Shown: piece after piece, positions 20,557 through 33,144 of the stretch
Numbering within the stretch: position 1 is the stretch's first letter
How the letters are laid out: every line of letters starts with the position of its first letter
NCBI GenBank assembly: GCA_018873225.1
Contig: JAEILZ010000005.1
Span: forward strand, 3,100,001-3,164,000
Length of the DNA stretch: 64,000 nucleotides
Direction: 5' to 3'
From: [Phialemoniopsis] sp. UDSM-2020
Lineage: Eukaryota > Ascomycota > Sordariomycetes > Thyridiales > Thyridiaceae
Translations under genes and position numbers: made by a program
Notes under the pieces: model-generated
Seen by the model: only the letters and a program-made list of their open reading frames with translations
The model's database searches: none
Told to the model about the DNA's origin: nothing

Positions 20557-23396
20557 TCATTCCTCGGCATCCGCACTCGCCAAGACCTCGGAATCCATGT
20601 CGTCCCACGCCCTCTCGATAAAGTCACTGATAGATATAGCATCTCGTTAGTACCGTTCTGTATGAGCATCGATCACCATGTGCGCTTGGGGACTTACGCA
20701 TCTTTCCGCACAATCTTGACGCCTCTCTCCTTCATGAAGGTTAAAAAGCGCCTCTTTGTCCGATCTCGTTTGAAATCGGCGAGCACATCGCCCCGGTAGG
20801 TCACTCCCTCCACCTGCTTAGTACTGACAATAATCTTGGGCGACTCTTTGGCGTAGGCAATCTCGGTGAGTTCCCGCATCCGGATGTGGAAGTCAATGTG
20901 TTCCTGGTAAACACCCCATTCGATCGTCTTGCGCGATCCCTTCAGAGGATCCCGAAGGACCTGATGCTCAAAGATGTCTTCGGTGCCCCGCTTGGTGTGC
21001 GGGATCCTGTTGTTCGGGATCCAGTGCCAGTACTGTGTGACATCCTTGGCCGAGGTCATGAGGGGTGTCTTGATCTGGTTGATACGCCAGTCAATGTCAT
21101 GTATCTTGTCCTTGGAGAACGAGTCGGTCGAGGTGTAGCCATCAAACTCCATATCATCCGACGAGGTCGCAGAGGCCAAAGGAGCACCCGCAGCACTAGA
21201 GCCACGGCGCTTGGCTGCAGGGGATCGGCCAGGCTGCTCTGCTGCCGTAGACATACGAGGCTTTCTTGCCGAGGCGTGCGGCGATGGTGCAGCAACTGAC
21301 GGTGCCACCGGTGGCTCGTGCTTGGAAGAACTGGGCGCGATAGGGACAGCCTTTTCGTCCTTTGCTAGTGGGGGCTTGACGCTCTTCTTGCGCGGGGTGT
21401 TGTTCGGTGTAGTCTTGGGCGTCGTGTGGGGTTCTTTGCGCTTCTCGCCTTTGGCCGGGCCTGCCTTGGTCTCCTTGCCTGACTTCTTGTCGAACTTGAA
21501 GCCCGAAGGGCGGCCGATGTTTCCAAATCCGCTCTTGACCCGCAGCGCAGTAAGCTTTGGGTCGTGGTAGAGCTGGAGGAGGACCTTGCTGAGGTTGAAG
21601 CCTTCAGGGTTAGCTTCATACTTCTCATGCAGACGCTGGCGTAACCACTGTGCGGGGCGTAGATCAGTGTTGAACTTCTGCAGCTCGTCGAGGGTAGCGA
21701 CGAGACGATGAAGAGAATCATAATATGTGAGCCCGGCCTCACCGACCCACTGCTTGCCGACAATTTGGTAGGGGTGAAGATCACCGGTGCTGAGAAACGC
21801 CAGGACCTGGTTGCCGCGGTTGACCTGGCGATTGGCCAAGAATCTCGCATGTTTCTCGGTGCTATTCAGGTTGTCTCGCTGCAAGGTGGCAAGCTTGGCC
21901 TGCCACTCTTCGAGCTTGGGCCGGATGACCTCCTCGACAGGGCGCCAGGTCGGTTCCCAGTAAGCGTGATCCGGTGTGATCTTTGCTAGGGGCACGCCGC
22001 GCATGATCTCGGGTTCCAGGAAGACCATGCCATCGTCCTGCAGAGTGAGTGTGTCCTTGGTGATCTCGGCGAGCTCGGGATCCTCAGGTTCTGCGTCTGC
22101 GTCTGGCCGTGGTGTATTCTCGTTACTGGCCACTGGCTGCGGAGTGCCTGAGGGTTGAGGGGTGTGGGAAGGAGTGAGAGATGCAGAGTTCCGGTCTTGT
22201 TTATCCCCTTTCCAGTTAGGGAGAGGCTGGCGCTGCTTTGACTGGGGGCCGCCGCTGGGAGGCTGTTGGGGCTGCAGTTGCGGCTGTGACGGAGGCTGCG
22301 ATGCCATATTGGGTGACCAGCTGTAAGCAGCAGACGGGTTGGCTGGCGTGAAGGACGAGGGTGTAAATACGTTTGAGGTTGTCTGCTCTCTCAGAATCGT
22401 CCCAGGGGAGCCCTTGAGGTGCGGTGGATGTGCTGCCGGCGGCCGGGCCAGCTGTGCATCGCTGGGCCGTGATTCACCAGCAGCGCCCCTCGTTGCCCCT
22501 CGGCACACATAACTTTGCATCCATTCGCAATTCCCACAAGCAGGAAAATCAGGGCCAGCCAGCTTGACGCATTGTGCAAAGGGGCCGCGCCCCTCCCTGC
22601 AGCTGATGCAGGCGCCATCCTGCTTCTCGCCTTTGGCTTGTATCATGCAGGCCAGCCACTTGGCAACTGACTTGTCCGATGGATCGTCGATGGCGTTCAT
22701 ATCCGCGGCGGTGAATTGACAATTGGGCCGCACTGTGACTTTGGCTCTCTTGAGTGGGAAGGCCCGGCTTGCTCGAACTCTCGCATTCCTCGAATCGATC
22801 TGTCGTACCTCGCCGAAGAGGTCGCCACGCGAGTCCTCAAGCTCCACGCCAGTCAGGCCCAGGGATCTGCGCGGGCGGCTTGGTATGGCGGCACTGTTTC
22901 GTGGGCCAATTGCCATCCTAGCAGAGTCGGGTGCCAGGTCTTGCCTGGCGGGAGGCGCGTCTGGCCTCGGACGGGGTCCGTTTGTGCCGTTGTCCCCGTT
23001 GGCAGCTGTGCCGTTAGTCGCAGCGACCGGAGGGGGCCTGGCCTCTGTCTCTGTCGTCTCTTTGACTGCATCATGGCTTCCTTGGCGATACACGGCGAAC
23101 AGTCGACGGTGCTCCTCATCTTGCTTCTTGCGCTCGATCGCGACCTTGCGACATTTTTGCTCAAATTTCCAGGGGATCTCAGCGATGTTACTCTCTGTCT
23201 CGTTGCACGTGTTGCGCGCCTCTTGCAATTGCTCGGCTAGTTTGTTGCGCTGGCCGAGCAGCGTGACCAGCTTGTTCTGGAGGGCGTGTGCCTCACGATC
23301 AGACTCCTCTCTTATTTCGCGATCCTCGATAGCCCGTAACTCTTTAAGGCGAGCCCAGTGCTGGGACTCGAGTTTCTCCCACGAGATCTGCTCCAT
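20557..23396 (-). CDS. DUF3716-like coiled-coil protein with Cys cluster
   Basis: The exons are 20698-23396 and 20557-20626, separated by a 71 bp GT-AG intron. The product has 922 residues. Residues 1-115 are a charged coiled coil (WEKLESQHWARLKELRAIED and following). About 245-305 is a cysteine-rich module, ACISCREGRGPFAQCV then PACGNCEWMQSYVC, that matches the fungal DUF3716 pattern and looks like a small zinc-binding fold. A long Pro/Gln/Ser-rich disordered region follows, then a conserved C-terminal half with repeated aromatic motifs (YWHWIPNNRIPHTKRGTED, IEWGVYQEHIDFHIRM) and a basic end. Basic patches suggest a nuclear location. The function is unknown. A chromatin or transcription role would be only a guess from the composition. 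Confidence 0.8.
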
Positions 23397-24926
23397 TCTT
23401 CTCCTTTTCCTCTGTTCCTATTGAGGTGGAGATGTGATGATAGACTGGTCTTGTATTTGTGCTAAGCACGCGCCTGACTGATCATACGCGGTGAGCGCGT
23501 CATGTCCAGGATCGGATGGGCGCCACAGACACCTAATCAGAAGGGTCCCACTACCCATAGTATTAGTTATCCTGAACTGACGCACTTCACACAGGTAAAT
23601 GAACGAGTGTATAAGGAAATGAAAGCAGTTCAAATGGAAATCAAGAGTATGAGGCTGCAGGGGTAGCTCAGAAGTGCGGCCATGCCTCTGTGGTGCGCGC
23701 GCGACTGAAATGAGCAGCAACCTTGGGGAACAGCAACAATGGCCATTTCTAAGAACGAAAGAAAAAAAAAAAAAGATACCAGCTGTGCGGAGAAGCAGCT
23801 CAAGACGCACTGTGACAGCGAGATATCACATGGCCGATGGTGATAGGGTACCAGTGAAGGAGACCTTGTCCCGGTGTAACAAGGACATGATACCTTGCTT
23901 CTTGTAGGTGACCAGCAAGGCACAGCTCTGAAGAAAAGGAACATCGACTTGAAGAAAACCTATCATGAATCATACCTTGGCTTTGCCTCTGATGTCTTGC
24001 ACAGCACAAACGCCAGTCGTGTGGCCGTCGGGCAGATCTCTCAATGTTGACAGTGAGTGGGTCGCGGCTCGACTGGTCTCAGTTTCGTGAGCGCAAACAA
24101 AGGCTGGCCCTTTTTGAATGTTAATCGCCTTTACAAAACCTGACTGGAGAAGCAAACTGAGGACGAGCAGGATAAGATACCTTATAGATGGATGTGAGTT
24201 GTGTGAATGGGGAGGAGTGATGAAGGCTGGAGATTGAGTTTGGAGAAAAGCGCGAGATTGATTGATGATGGACGAGGAGGTGGTGTTGATGCTCATTCGC
24301 TGCTGGACAATTAAGCTATGCGCTAGCCTGACCCCAACCCCGACGTAAGGAAAGAGCGCTCCTTACTACTCTGTACGTACTTCCTTATTTGCGTAGGTAC
24401 TAGGATGACATTCACAACACTCCCCAATCCCACCACAACATGCTTTGTAATTGACTGAAGAGGATGGATAAGTAGAAAAGAAGTAAGTTGGCTATTAATG
24501 ACAGCTAGCATAGCAAAAGCGACCATCCCATCTATCTCAACGCAACAATGACTACACCACAACTACTCTCGTGCAAGACAGTCAAGTTCGCTGTGTGTCA
24601 ATTGTATTAAGTGAATCTACGGCTATTGAATACCAGAAATATACATCTAAGAGAAATACTCATCGTCATTTGATTATCCTGCTGCGCCTCCTCCCCTCCT
24701 TGCACTCCATACAAGCTGCTATACCAAGCATTGTTCCCTGTTGCCGGATACACCCCGAGACAGAATAGGTGGTGTATGGTCATAAATCCACAAAGAAACG
24801 CCTAAACCCACTCGCTAATGCAGACAAATTCTGGTCAAATCCAATATTAACTCTTTGTTCGAGCCTCGGCTGGTCGATGAGCCAGGCGCAGGAGCCATGG
24901 CGAAGCCAAAACACCAAATAAGCCTC
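23397..24926. other. Intergenic with possible small minus-strand ORF
   Basis: This lies between the start of the DUF3716-like gene and the end of CHS7. The only candidate is the small minus-strand frame at 23829-24296, listed separately. An A-run lies at 23761-23774. Nothing else was recognised. Confidence 0.5.
23829..24296 (-). CDS. Possible small hypothetical protein (uncertain)
   Basis: On the minus strand an ATG at 24296 opens a 108-codon frame with one hydrophobic segment (YLILLVLSLLLQSGFVKAI). It may continue through a short intron (23928-23975, GTATGA to TTCAG, 48 bp) into a second exon encoding TYKKQGIMSLLHRDKVSF and ending at 23829. The joined product would be about 140 residues. 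No family was recognised and the candidate intron lacks a clear CTRAC branch site. It may be non-coding sequence in the promoter of the neighbouring gene. Confidence 0.22.
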
Positions 24927-26092
24927 TCAGTATTTGGTCGAGTACCTGTTGGCAGTCGGCGAAGGGGAATACGGGTGGTCGTAGGCACTAGAGTGACCAT
25001 ACGGGTCCTCGGTATAGATAGTTGTCCGGCGGTCCTCCTCAGGCAGGAGCTCCTTGACTTCCCAGTTGTTCATCCTTGTGCCGACCGAGAACTCGAGGTC
25101 CTCCTTGGTGATCGAGTCCCAGTACTGCAAGAGAAATGCGGTCAGCGCGAGTTCGGCGATTGTTGCGTGGAAAGAACCAAAAAAAAAAAAAGGGGCACAT
25201 ACCTTGTAAACCATCATGACGCCCAGCAGATTGCATGTCGTGGCAAAGAACAATCCATCGAGGTAATGGCTAATTGCCGAGCAGATGGTAGAGCTGAAGG
25301 CATAGAGGATGACCTGGCCGGCGACGAAGAAAAAACAACCGAAGGCGATGTCACCGAGGGGCCATCTGTCGTGGAGTGTCCTGACGACCAAGAGAATCTG
25401 GAGGGCCACGTAAATGACCAGCTGGATTCCGTTGAGCAGGTACAGGACGATGAAGAGCCCGATGGTGTTGGTGGGACCCAGGCCGGCCCATGACTTAAAT
25501 GTGGCCAAGGACACGAGGAAGGAGATGACGAAGGCGGCGAAGGAGCACAGTCGCATCATCCAGAGCGACGTGGGGGTGCCGTCCTCGTACAGCTGGAAGC
25601 CCACGAAGCCATTGATCATAAGGCAGGTAATCATAGCCGACGAGAGGCCATTCTGGATGGAGACAAAGTATGGGTACGGGGAGGAGCCCGGCGGCACGAC
25701 CCCGGCGTCGACGACCAACGACAGGAAACTCAAGAGCATGTAAAGGTAGAAGAAGGTCGTGATCTCTTTGCGTCCTACAATAGTCATCAAAGTCAGCGGG
25801 GAGGTGGTTCAGATTTCCGCAGCGCGGACTGGACCCTTGCCAAGCCAAACATACCGACAGCAGTAAACTTCCCCCGGACGTGAAGAATCATGACGACGGT
25901 CATGACGAGGGCGACGATATGCATGAAGCTGGCGGCGCTCTGGAAAATGATCGTGTTGGCGAGCTCGATGTTGCGCGCATAGCAGTCTGGCTCGATGCCG
26001 ACGCCGCTGGAGATGGAGGTTATTGGGCCGATGGAAGCACACAATGGCAGAGGAGCCATGTGGCAGAGGCTAGTGAAGTCGCCGAAGCCCAT
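24927..26092 (-). CDS. chs7: Chitin synthase export chaperone CHS7
   Basis: This 335-residue multi-pass ER membrane protein is required for exit of class IV chitin synthase (Chs3 type) from the ER, and therefore for cell-wall chitin. On the minus strand the exons are 25855-26092, 25203-25774 and 24927-25124, with introns of 80 and 78 bp. It opens with the family N-terminus MGFGDFTSLCHMAPLPLCA, has CYARNIELANTIIFQ, about seven hydrophobic helices, RKEITTFFYLYMLLSFLSL, the conserved INGFVGFQLYEDGT and SWAGLGPTNT. The C-terminal block TKEDLEFSVG is followed by a variable Tyr/Ser/Pro-rich cytosolic tail. The last intron holds a 13-base A run on the plus strand (polypyrimidine in the transcript). 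All junctions restore conserved residues. Confidence 0.96.
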
Positions 26093-27762
26093 GGTGACGA
26101 GTTGTGGTGAGCGGTCGGAGACGCTTTCTCGGTAGGCTCGTGGCCGTACTCAGGCTCGTTCTCGTGAGGCAAAAGTGCCCGAACCAAGAGCCGGGGGCGG
26201 CGCTGCTACTGTGCCGAATGTGTTGAGAAGAGCGCTGGCCGGCGATTAAGGATGTAGTTGGGTGCTATGGCGGCGACAAAATGGTGGTCTCTGCCGTCGA
26301 GGAGTGTTGCTGGGTTGCTGGTAGCTGATTGCGAATAAACCTGTTTTATTTCGTAACGAGAGTCGTGGTGTGGGAACGAACGAAAGCCGGACGATGTAGT
26401 TCTGTTACTGCAATGACGATGACGATGGCGATGAAAATGGCAGATAGCAGAAGGCAGATGCAGGCTGGTCCGGCTCGACAACCTGGTGGGAATTGAATCT
26501 GGTGTTTTGTCTTAAAATGGGTTTGAGAAGAAATGGTTGCTCGGTACTCCGTACAGCCTACGTACATACAGGTCCATACAGGTCCAGTCCAATCTTGGAA
26601 GGGAGAGAGTGCCCTGAACTCTGGGCTGGCCCGTGTCGGGCAGAGAAAAATGGGGCACTAGAAATCAATCTATGCGAGGCGGAGCGGCTGGGTCTCAGCG
26701 CTGCTCGTCAGTGCCGTTGCTGGGGCAAGAGAGTGTGAGATGTGAGAGGGGCGCACGGGAAAACAGGGACAGGAGACCACGCAAGGGGGGGTTGATTGAA
26801 TGATTTCGACTGGTCCACACACACATCCACTACCAGACCAAGGCGCCGCCGTCACCTTCTTTTACTTGCTTTCTCGTATTGAGAAAAAGCCCTACACTTG
26901 GGTTGACAGTTCAGGAATTACGAAAGAAGACATGGGTCGCTGGCAAGAGGGTTATCCCACTGCCCAACACCATACAGGTCAATACCTCTGTAGGATGGAT
27001 GTTCACAGTCCGCACTCCATCTCCTTGCTATTTTACCTTATCACCAAGAGTCACTCAAATCCAAACCGCATAAGTAGCCAGCTATTCGCGCTCTCTACAT
27101 CCGCTCACACTTGTGTTTCTCCCTCAATACAGTGAGTGAGTTGGTAAGTAGCCTTGAGGTGCTTAGGTAGCCAGTGGCTCAGACCAAATTCCCCGTGACT
27201 TCTTCACAGCCCTGCGCAATTATTGCCCAGTCTCGAGTGAGAATATATTGCCTTGGACTTGTAAAGATCGCTAGCTAGGCTAGTATTCCAGGCAAACCAT
27301 TCAGATAGCATCGTGTGCCATGTCATTTCTCTCATGGTGGCGTCGATACAGGCCACTCTGCCATCACGCGCAGATGATCGTCTTATTGGCTCCATCAGCC
27401 TGCAGCCGGGCGACCAGGGCATCACCACCACACCAGCCCGGCTGCAGAACAGAGCCTCATCAAACTGCGTAACCCTTCTCTTCGCCTTCTTTCATTTCAC
27501 TCCTTTCAACCCTCATTATCCCGACTCAACTCCAATCTCGCCCATCCTGCCAGTGCGGGCTGTAGTTCAGCTTCTCCAATTCAATCATGTTGTACAGCCA
27601 GATCTCGCAAAGATGAAGCTGCCTCTGCCTCTCCGTTTGCTTCGCACATAGTACAAGAAACAAACTGGTACAACCTTTCAACAGAGTCAAGTAAATAGCT
27701 CGACGGTCTTCTTGGGCTGCTAGCTAGACATTCCCTCGCACGTCACGTCCGTTGCGTCCAAA
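26093..27762. promoter_or_regulatory. Shared divergent promoter region, CHS7 / modin-like gene
   Basis: This 1.67 kb lies between two divergent genes and no coding sequence was recognised. It contains one TACTCCGTA motif (26545-26553) and a pyrimidine-rich leader before the plus-strand gene (about 27460-27600). Control of both genes from here is inferred from orientation only. Confidence 0.5.
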
Positions 27763-30104
27763 ATGGATCCTACTACTACCGCCGCAGCCGGCACCATGAC
27801 TGCCGTCGCCGGCACCACCATAATCGTCCAAGATGATGACACCGAGACCAACGCCGCCATTGCCGCCCTCATCATCGCCGGCATAGCGTTCTTCGCCGCC
27901 GTGGCCCAGCTGACCCAGTCCATCATTGCCGCAGCTCGCGGTCTTCCCAACTGCTCCAGCGATGTCATGGGCAACTGGGCCCAGACCACCTCACGGAAGT
28001 TCAAGTGGTCCGAGTTCCGCCTCCAGGTCTACTTTGAGTCTCCTGTCATCTTTCTCGCCCACCATGAGAATAACAGGTTCCCCATGCCCGATGCGCACAA
28101 GTATTCTGCCAACGGTTCGGATGGCAGTCGTCGGGACTTCCGCCTCGATCCTAAGCCGGCCTTGCCCGCCAAGACGAGTTCTTCGTCCACCGTCTCCTCG
28201 GGCAAGCAGGCCAATGGCCTGTCACACCGCCCTGTTCGTCCCCAGGAACGCACACACAACGTAAACAATGAGCGAGTCTCGTGGTTGAAGCTCCTCGAGA
28301 CCATCCATAAGATGGAAGACATGTCGTCTACTTGGGAGAGGGAGCAGGAGTCGTCCGACGTCACCGGCCATGTTGACCTGGTCGTCTGGATGCAGCCCAA
28401 GAAGCGAAGTTTCGACGCCAACCCAGCCGTCAAGAAGCCCTACGCAAACACCACCATCTGCCACATTGTCGAGCTTGCTGCCATGCTTGGCCTTCACTGG
28501 AAGCACTTTGATCGCGATGCCAACAGGTATCGCGCTGAGGGTAACGGCTCTAGTCTGCTGGGCACCCGTGTCGACGAGCTGGGCATTGTCTTTGTCTTCG
28601 AGGCCATCGGCCACCCCAAATTCGACCAAAATAGAGTGATACCGACGTCCGCCCTCAAGGAGCTCTGCTTTGGCAATGTTCCGACCTTCTTCCGGCGTAC
28701 GGACGCTGCCGCCGACATCGAGATTCGGCAGGGGCCTCTACCCGAGCAGGACGAGCTGATGACGCTCCAGCTCGGCAGCCGTCAAGAAATCGCCCAGACC
28801 CTCAATCTCATAGGATGCAACACGACGACGCGGCTATACTACCTCAGAGAAAAGAATCACATTCATCTATTTCCAGGTGCGCGGCGCACGACATTCCGTT
28901 GTCTCCGGATGCTTTAGACTAACAATCTCTCATAGTAACTTTCGAGATATTGGGCATGCTCGGCCGGACCTTGCATCTGACCGGGAGACCCTTCACCTAT
29001 CTACCCAACCCCACGATATTCGAGTGGAACAGACGGTCATTTTCCATGCGACGCATGCTCAAACACTTCTTGAAGTCGCTCGACGACGCCATCGGCGCAT
29101 TCCAAGTCACCGTACCAGGCGAGCTCTCTCAGGTGCGAAACTACGCTCTAGAGCTCGTGCGCACGATTCCGGAGGAAGAAAAGGACCCCTTGCGGCCCAA
29201 AGACCTGGAGCTGCTGCACCACAGCCTCGACAGGTTAGACGAGCTCCTGCTCGAGAAGGACAAGGAGGTCGTGCTCGACGTGCTGCGCCGGCACCTCCAA
29301 GAGGTCCTACTGGCCGTCAACACGCCGGCCGAAGGAGGAGGCAGCGACGCGTCGTCGACGGCGGCGGCGCCGAGTACCCGCTCCGCCCGCGACACCATCT
29401 CCTTCGACAACCTGCTCGACGTGCCGCCCGAGTACCGCGAGAAGGAGTTCATGGCCAAGTACTTTGAGGAGGTGCGGTACCGCGTCATCAGCAACACCGA
29501 CGACGGCGCCTACGGCAACAACCAGGCCACCGAGGCCTCGCGCGCCATCCAGCGCCGCAGCGACAAGGAGAGGGCCCAGCGCCGCGAGTACCACCGCCAG
29601 AGCTTCCAGGCCGCCAGCATCCGCAGCATGCCCCTCAGCCCACGGACCGCCGACGCCCCGGCCGACGCCCAGGCGCAGGCGCCGGCGCGCAGGTCCCTCG
29701 ATGCTCCGCCGACGGGACGCCCGCCGCCGCCGCCGATGATGGGGGCGAGCACGCCCGAGGCCGGCACCCGCACGCCCGTCGAGGACCCGGCCGCCGACCC
29801 CACCCCGTACCAGGATCACCAGCAGGGCAGTGGGCAGCACCACCACCACGACACCTCGCCCAAGATCCTGACCACCCAGCCCACGTTCCACGAGCTCGAT
29901 TTCGGCGGTGACGGAGGCAGCGCCCATCCCGGCAAGCCGCACCGGCCGCCGCGCAACGCAGACGAGGTGCACCGCAACAGTATATGGTGCATGCTGGTGC
30001 TGCGCATGACCTGCTGGCTGCTGCTGCACAACTTCGACAAGAATGACGTGCAGCTCCCCAAGAGCGGGCTGGTTGGCAACCGCCAACCCGTCTACATCAT
30101 GTGA
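27763..30104 (+). CDS. Modin-like fungal membrane protein
   Basis: The exons are 27763-28876 and 28936-30104, with a 59 bp intron (donor GTGCGC, branch site GACTAAC). The product has 760 residues. An acidic N-terminus leads into one predicted transmembrane helix (IAALIIAGIAFFAAVAQL). The block NCSSDVMGNWAQTTSRKFKW follows, with SEFRLQVYFESPVIFL, then a conserved globular region (WLKLLETIH, CHIVELAAMLGLHWKHFD, RTLHLTGRPFTYLP). The last third is disordered and rich in Pro/Ala/His, ending in a short conserved RMTCWLLLHNF segment. The layout resembles fungal proteins annotated as modin. The molecular function is unknown to me, and the modin name rests on remembered family resemblance. The ATG chosen is the first of the open frame. 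Confidence 0.65.
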
Positions 30105-30877
30105 AGGAGTCATTGCATAAATGGATACATATTCTTTGGAAATTCCTTCCACTTTTTGAAGCTTAGAGGTCAGCTTTTGTTTACGAACATCCAGAAGAGA
30201 GAGTCATAATCGTAATTTGACGGTAATGTAAGGCAGATCGTCTTACTGACCATGGCTCAAGACCAGTTGGAGAGCAGGTCATAGTAATAATCGAAGCAAG
30301 AGCAACAATCAAATGCATTAATTAGGCCGACGCTACGCTGCCTCAGTGTCTACCGCTGCGTCAACCGCGATTTTGTTCTCCCCAGATACGTCAGCCAGCG
30401 CTCTAACAGTCCATCAAGATGCGAGACGGGCACACAGGACAACACGAGCAAGACTGCAAGCATGGACAGATCGTGCAAGGAAAGACTTGATGCTTTGTAA
30501 TGTTTGGTTGCGACCCGCCCACCCATTCTTGAGGGGGCGAGGCGTCTCCCCACCTCAGCAAACCTTGGTGGCGGTGGCAGCAATCGCCTCAGCGACGCCG
30601 CCGGACTCTAATAGAGCAAGAATGTCTATCTATGCTGATGATAGGTGTACGGCAACAGATGCCTCAGATAATGCCGCTCTCCCTGTACCTTGAATGCCAA
30701 CATGTTTGACCGCAATAAACTCCGTGATGCTATGCAAATAAAATGCTACTAGAAATACAAAAGTACAAATTGTGCCGTCCGGCCAAAGAGGCTGGGCGGC
30801 TCTCAATATTGAGTGTGCAGAGAGCCAGCAGGCTGCTGGTGCCCAAGCCATGCACTGCCCTGCCACCCCCAACCTCT
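30105..30877. other. Convergent intergenic region
   Basis: This is the shared 3' flank of the modin-like gene and the cyclin gene. No gene was recognised, and the plus-strand frame at 30346-30693 lacks an ATG and any family feature. Confidence 0.6.
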
Positions 30878-33144
30878 TCAGTTGGGATATGGGGTATGCA
30901 TGCCAGGCGCCATGGGGCGGGTTTGGGCGGCGTGAGCAGGCGTCAATGACAAGCCTTGCCGCACAGCGCCACCAAAGGGGACGGACTGGAATTCGGGCAC
31001 GATACCAGTCCGGTATTCGTTGCGCCGGCCCAGCGGCTGGTAATGCATCTGGTTGGGGGGCAGCACGGTTCCCGAGAGATGATATTCGTGCAGACTCGCC
31101 GAGGGCGGCGGGATGAGGAGCGTGTTGACGTGGCGCACTGGCTTGTACGGGCTGGTACGCTGCTGCAGATAGACCGATGGTGAGTGCGATGCGGGGGTGT
31201 TGACACCGGACATCTGGTGAAAAGTCTCGGTAAGAGGAGAGGATGCATAAGCGGACACGGGCGCCAACGTGTTGGTAGGGCTATGCCGCTTTGTCGGAGT
31301 TCCATACCCTGCAGAGTAGCCCATAGCCGAAGGACCCGCGGATGACGAGATCGTGGGACCACTCGTGACCAACATTGGCAGTACTGGGGCAAACGTTGAT
31401 GTGGTCGGAGGGTAGACAGTCGACATGGCCCGAACCAGCGGAGGTAGGGGCAAGCCCGGCTGGGCTGTCTGCTGCGGAGCGTACCCCGGGCCGCTGTAGG
31501 CTGTAGGCATGGGTGCAGGCTGAGAGGAGGGCGCAGCGCCTAGGGAAGGGTTTGGAGCTGGGAGTCGCAGTAGCTCACCGGCCGTGGATGCAGAAGGACG
31601 CATGTGTCCAATGCTTTGAGATGGCACGGTGGGCGGTGGCGGCTGTCGAGAAAGACGTTTCGCTGGAGGCTCAGTAGGGTCGTCCGGAGGGAAACGCTTG
31701 CCGAAGTCATTCCTCATATCCAGATTTGTTGCAAGCGGGGACAGTGCAGCGGCGACGTGACCGGGTCCAGGCCACGCAGCCCTGGCGGGCGCGTGATATG
31801 CCGACGTGTTTGCGGACTGCACGGCCGGAGCCCAGTGCGTGTTGCCTGTTGGCGAAGGCAGTGGCGATGTGAGGGCGCGATGACTCGGCGAGGACAGATC
31901 GATGGGAGATACAGGCGGCAACATGGCTCGCTCACAGTATTCCCAGAACTTGGCCAACTTGACCAGCCACTCGGCCCACTCCTCCTTGGACACGAGCAAG
32001 CTATAACGCATATTGCTCAAGAATTCCACCTCCATAACGTGAATCTCCTTAACGGATATGCCCGATACCTCTGCCCAGGTCTTGTTGGTGTATGTGTTAT
32101 CATCGAGGACTGTGAGTCGCGTTAGTGAATCTGGTCCAGCAACAGGCACACAGCGCTCCCTGAGTGAGCAACTTCCAAGGGCTTCTCACATTTGTTTCCT
32201 AGCATCAGGGCGACGGTGAGGAGGCGGTACTCGCTGCCAGCCCGGCCCTTGACGGTGGGGTTGGTCGTCTTCAAACGATAGATAAAGAGGAGTGCCAACA
32301 GTATCACATTCTGGGTCACCTGGGTGGTTGACAGGATGCTGTGCACCCATCTTTTGAAATTCTCGAGGGGAATGGCATTTTCCGTGAGCCTCGGAATCAG
32401 GGTTGCCGACGAAAGCTCGTCGACCTTTCCGGCTGCTTGATGTACCTGCGGTGACTCGAACCAGAACAGGCAGGTCAACTACAAGAAATGTCAATATTCA
32501 ACCCGCATGCTAGTGAGTGAGACTCCAAGGAGCGAGCATACCTGAGCTGCAAAGTCAGCAAGACTACCACCCTTGGGGCTGATGCACTTGGGGATCTCCA
32601 AACTGTGCATCACCATGGCAGAGTCTCGTCGAGAGATGCCCCCATCCGATAATGAGGACATGGGAGGGTTCGAGATTGGGGTAGAGGGGCGTGTAGCATG
32701 TCTGGAGGATGGTTGAGAGGCGGCCGAGGCGAAGGATGAGCCCAGAATTGGACGGGCTTGTGGTTGAGATTGCTGTAGTTGTGGCTTGCTTTGGGGATAT
32801 CGGTTGTAGGCGTTCATTGCGGCCTGAGCATCGCTGAGAGCGACCCGCGTCCTGTCGGCGTGAGCCAGAGCTGAGGCGTACTGGGAGAGAGAAGCATGGT
32901 GATGGGGATCGTAGGGGTCCAGATTGGGTGCCTGGTAGGTAGTCGTCATCTCGTCGGGCGGCGGCGTTCGAAGACCGCTGCCTCTAGCGACCTGTAACCC
33001 AGAGAATCGAGGGGGGTTCTCTACCCGTCGCGGTAGTAATGACTGAGGCTGGATCGAGTACTGTATCCTGTCTCCACAATGGCGAGGTATAGTAGGAGAA
33101 GGCGGCGAGGCGTATAAGTTGGCGGAGGCCACAGTCGAATACAT
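30878..33144 (-). CDS. CLG1-like / PHO80-type cyclin
   Basis: On the minus strand the exons are 32542-33144, 32190-32478 and 30878-32109, with introns of 63 and 80 bp. The product has 707 residues. A Gln/Pro/Ser-rich N-terminal 200 residues precede a cyclin box of the Pho80/Pcl type (about 200-340). It is seen as NFKRWVHSILSTTQVTQNVI, LLALLFIYRLK and GSEYRLLTVALMLGNK, then across the splice junction NKFLDDNTYTNKTWAEVSGI, and MEVEFLSNMRYSLLVSKEEW. The remaining half is Pro/Ser/Tyr-rich and disordered. Such cyclins pair with the Pho85-type kinase and, in yeasts, CLG1 and related cyclins act in nutrient and developmental control. The kinase partner here is inferred. The upstream region is an unusually long gene-free stretch. 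Confidence 0.83.

Noticed and set aside
29307..30152. 281-codon minus-strand frame over the modin-like gene
   Set aside because: It is an Ala/Gly/Val/Arg-rich antisense shadow of the GC-rich 3' exon.
32440..32470. GGTTCGAGTCAC on the minus strand, resembling a tRNA B box
   Set aside because: It is coding sequence of cyclin exon 2 (WFESP). No A box or cloverleaf was seen.
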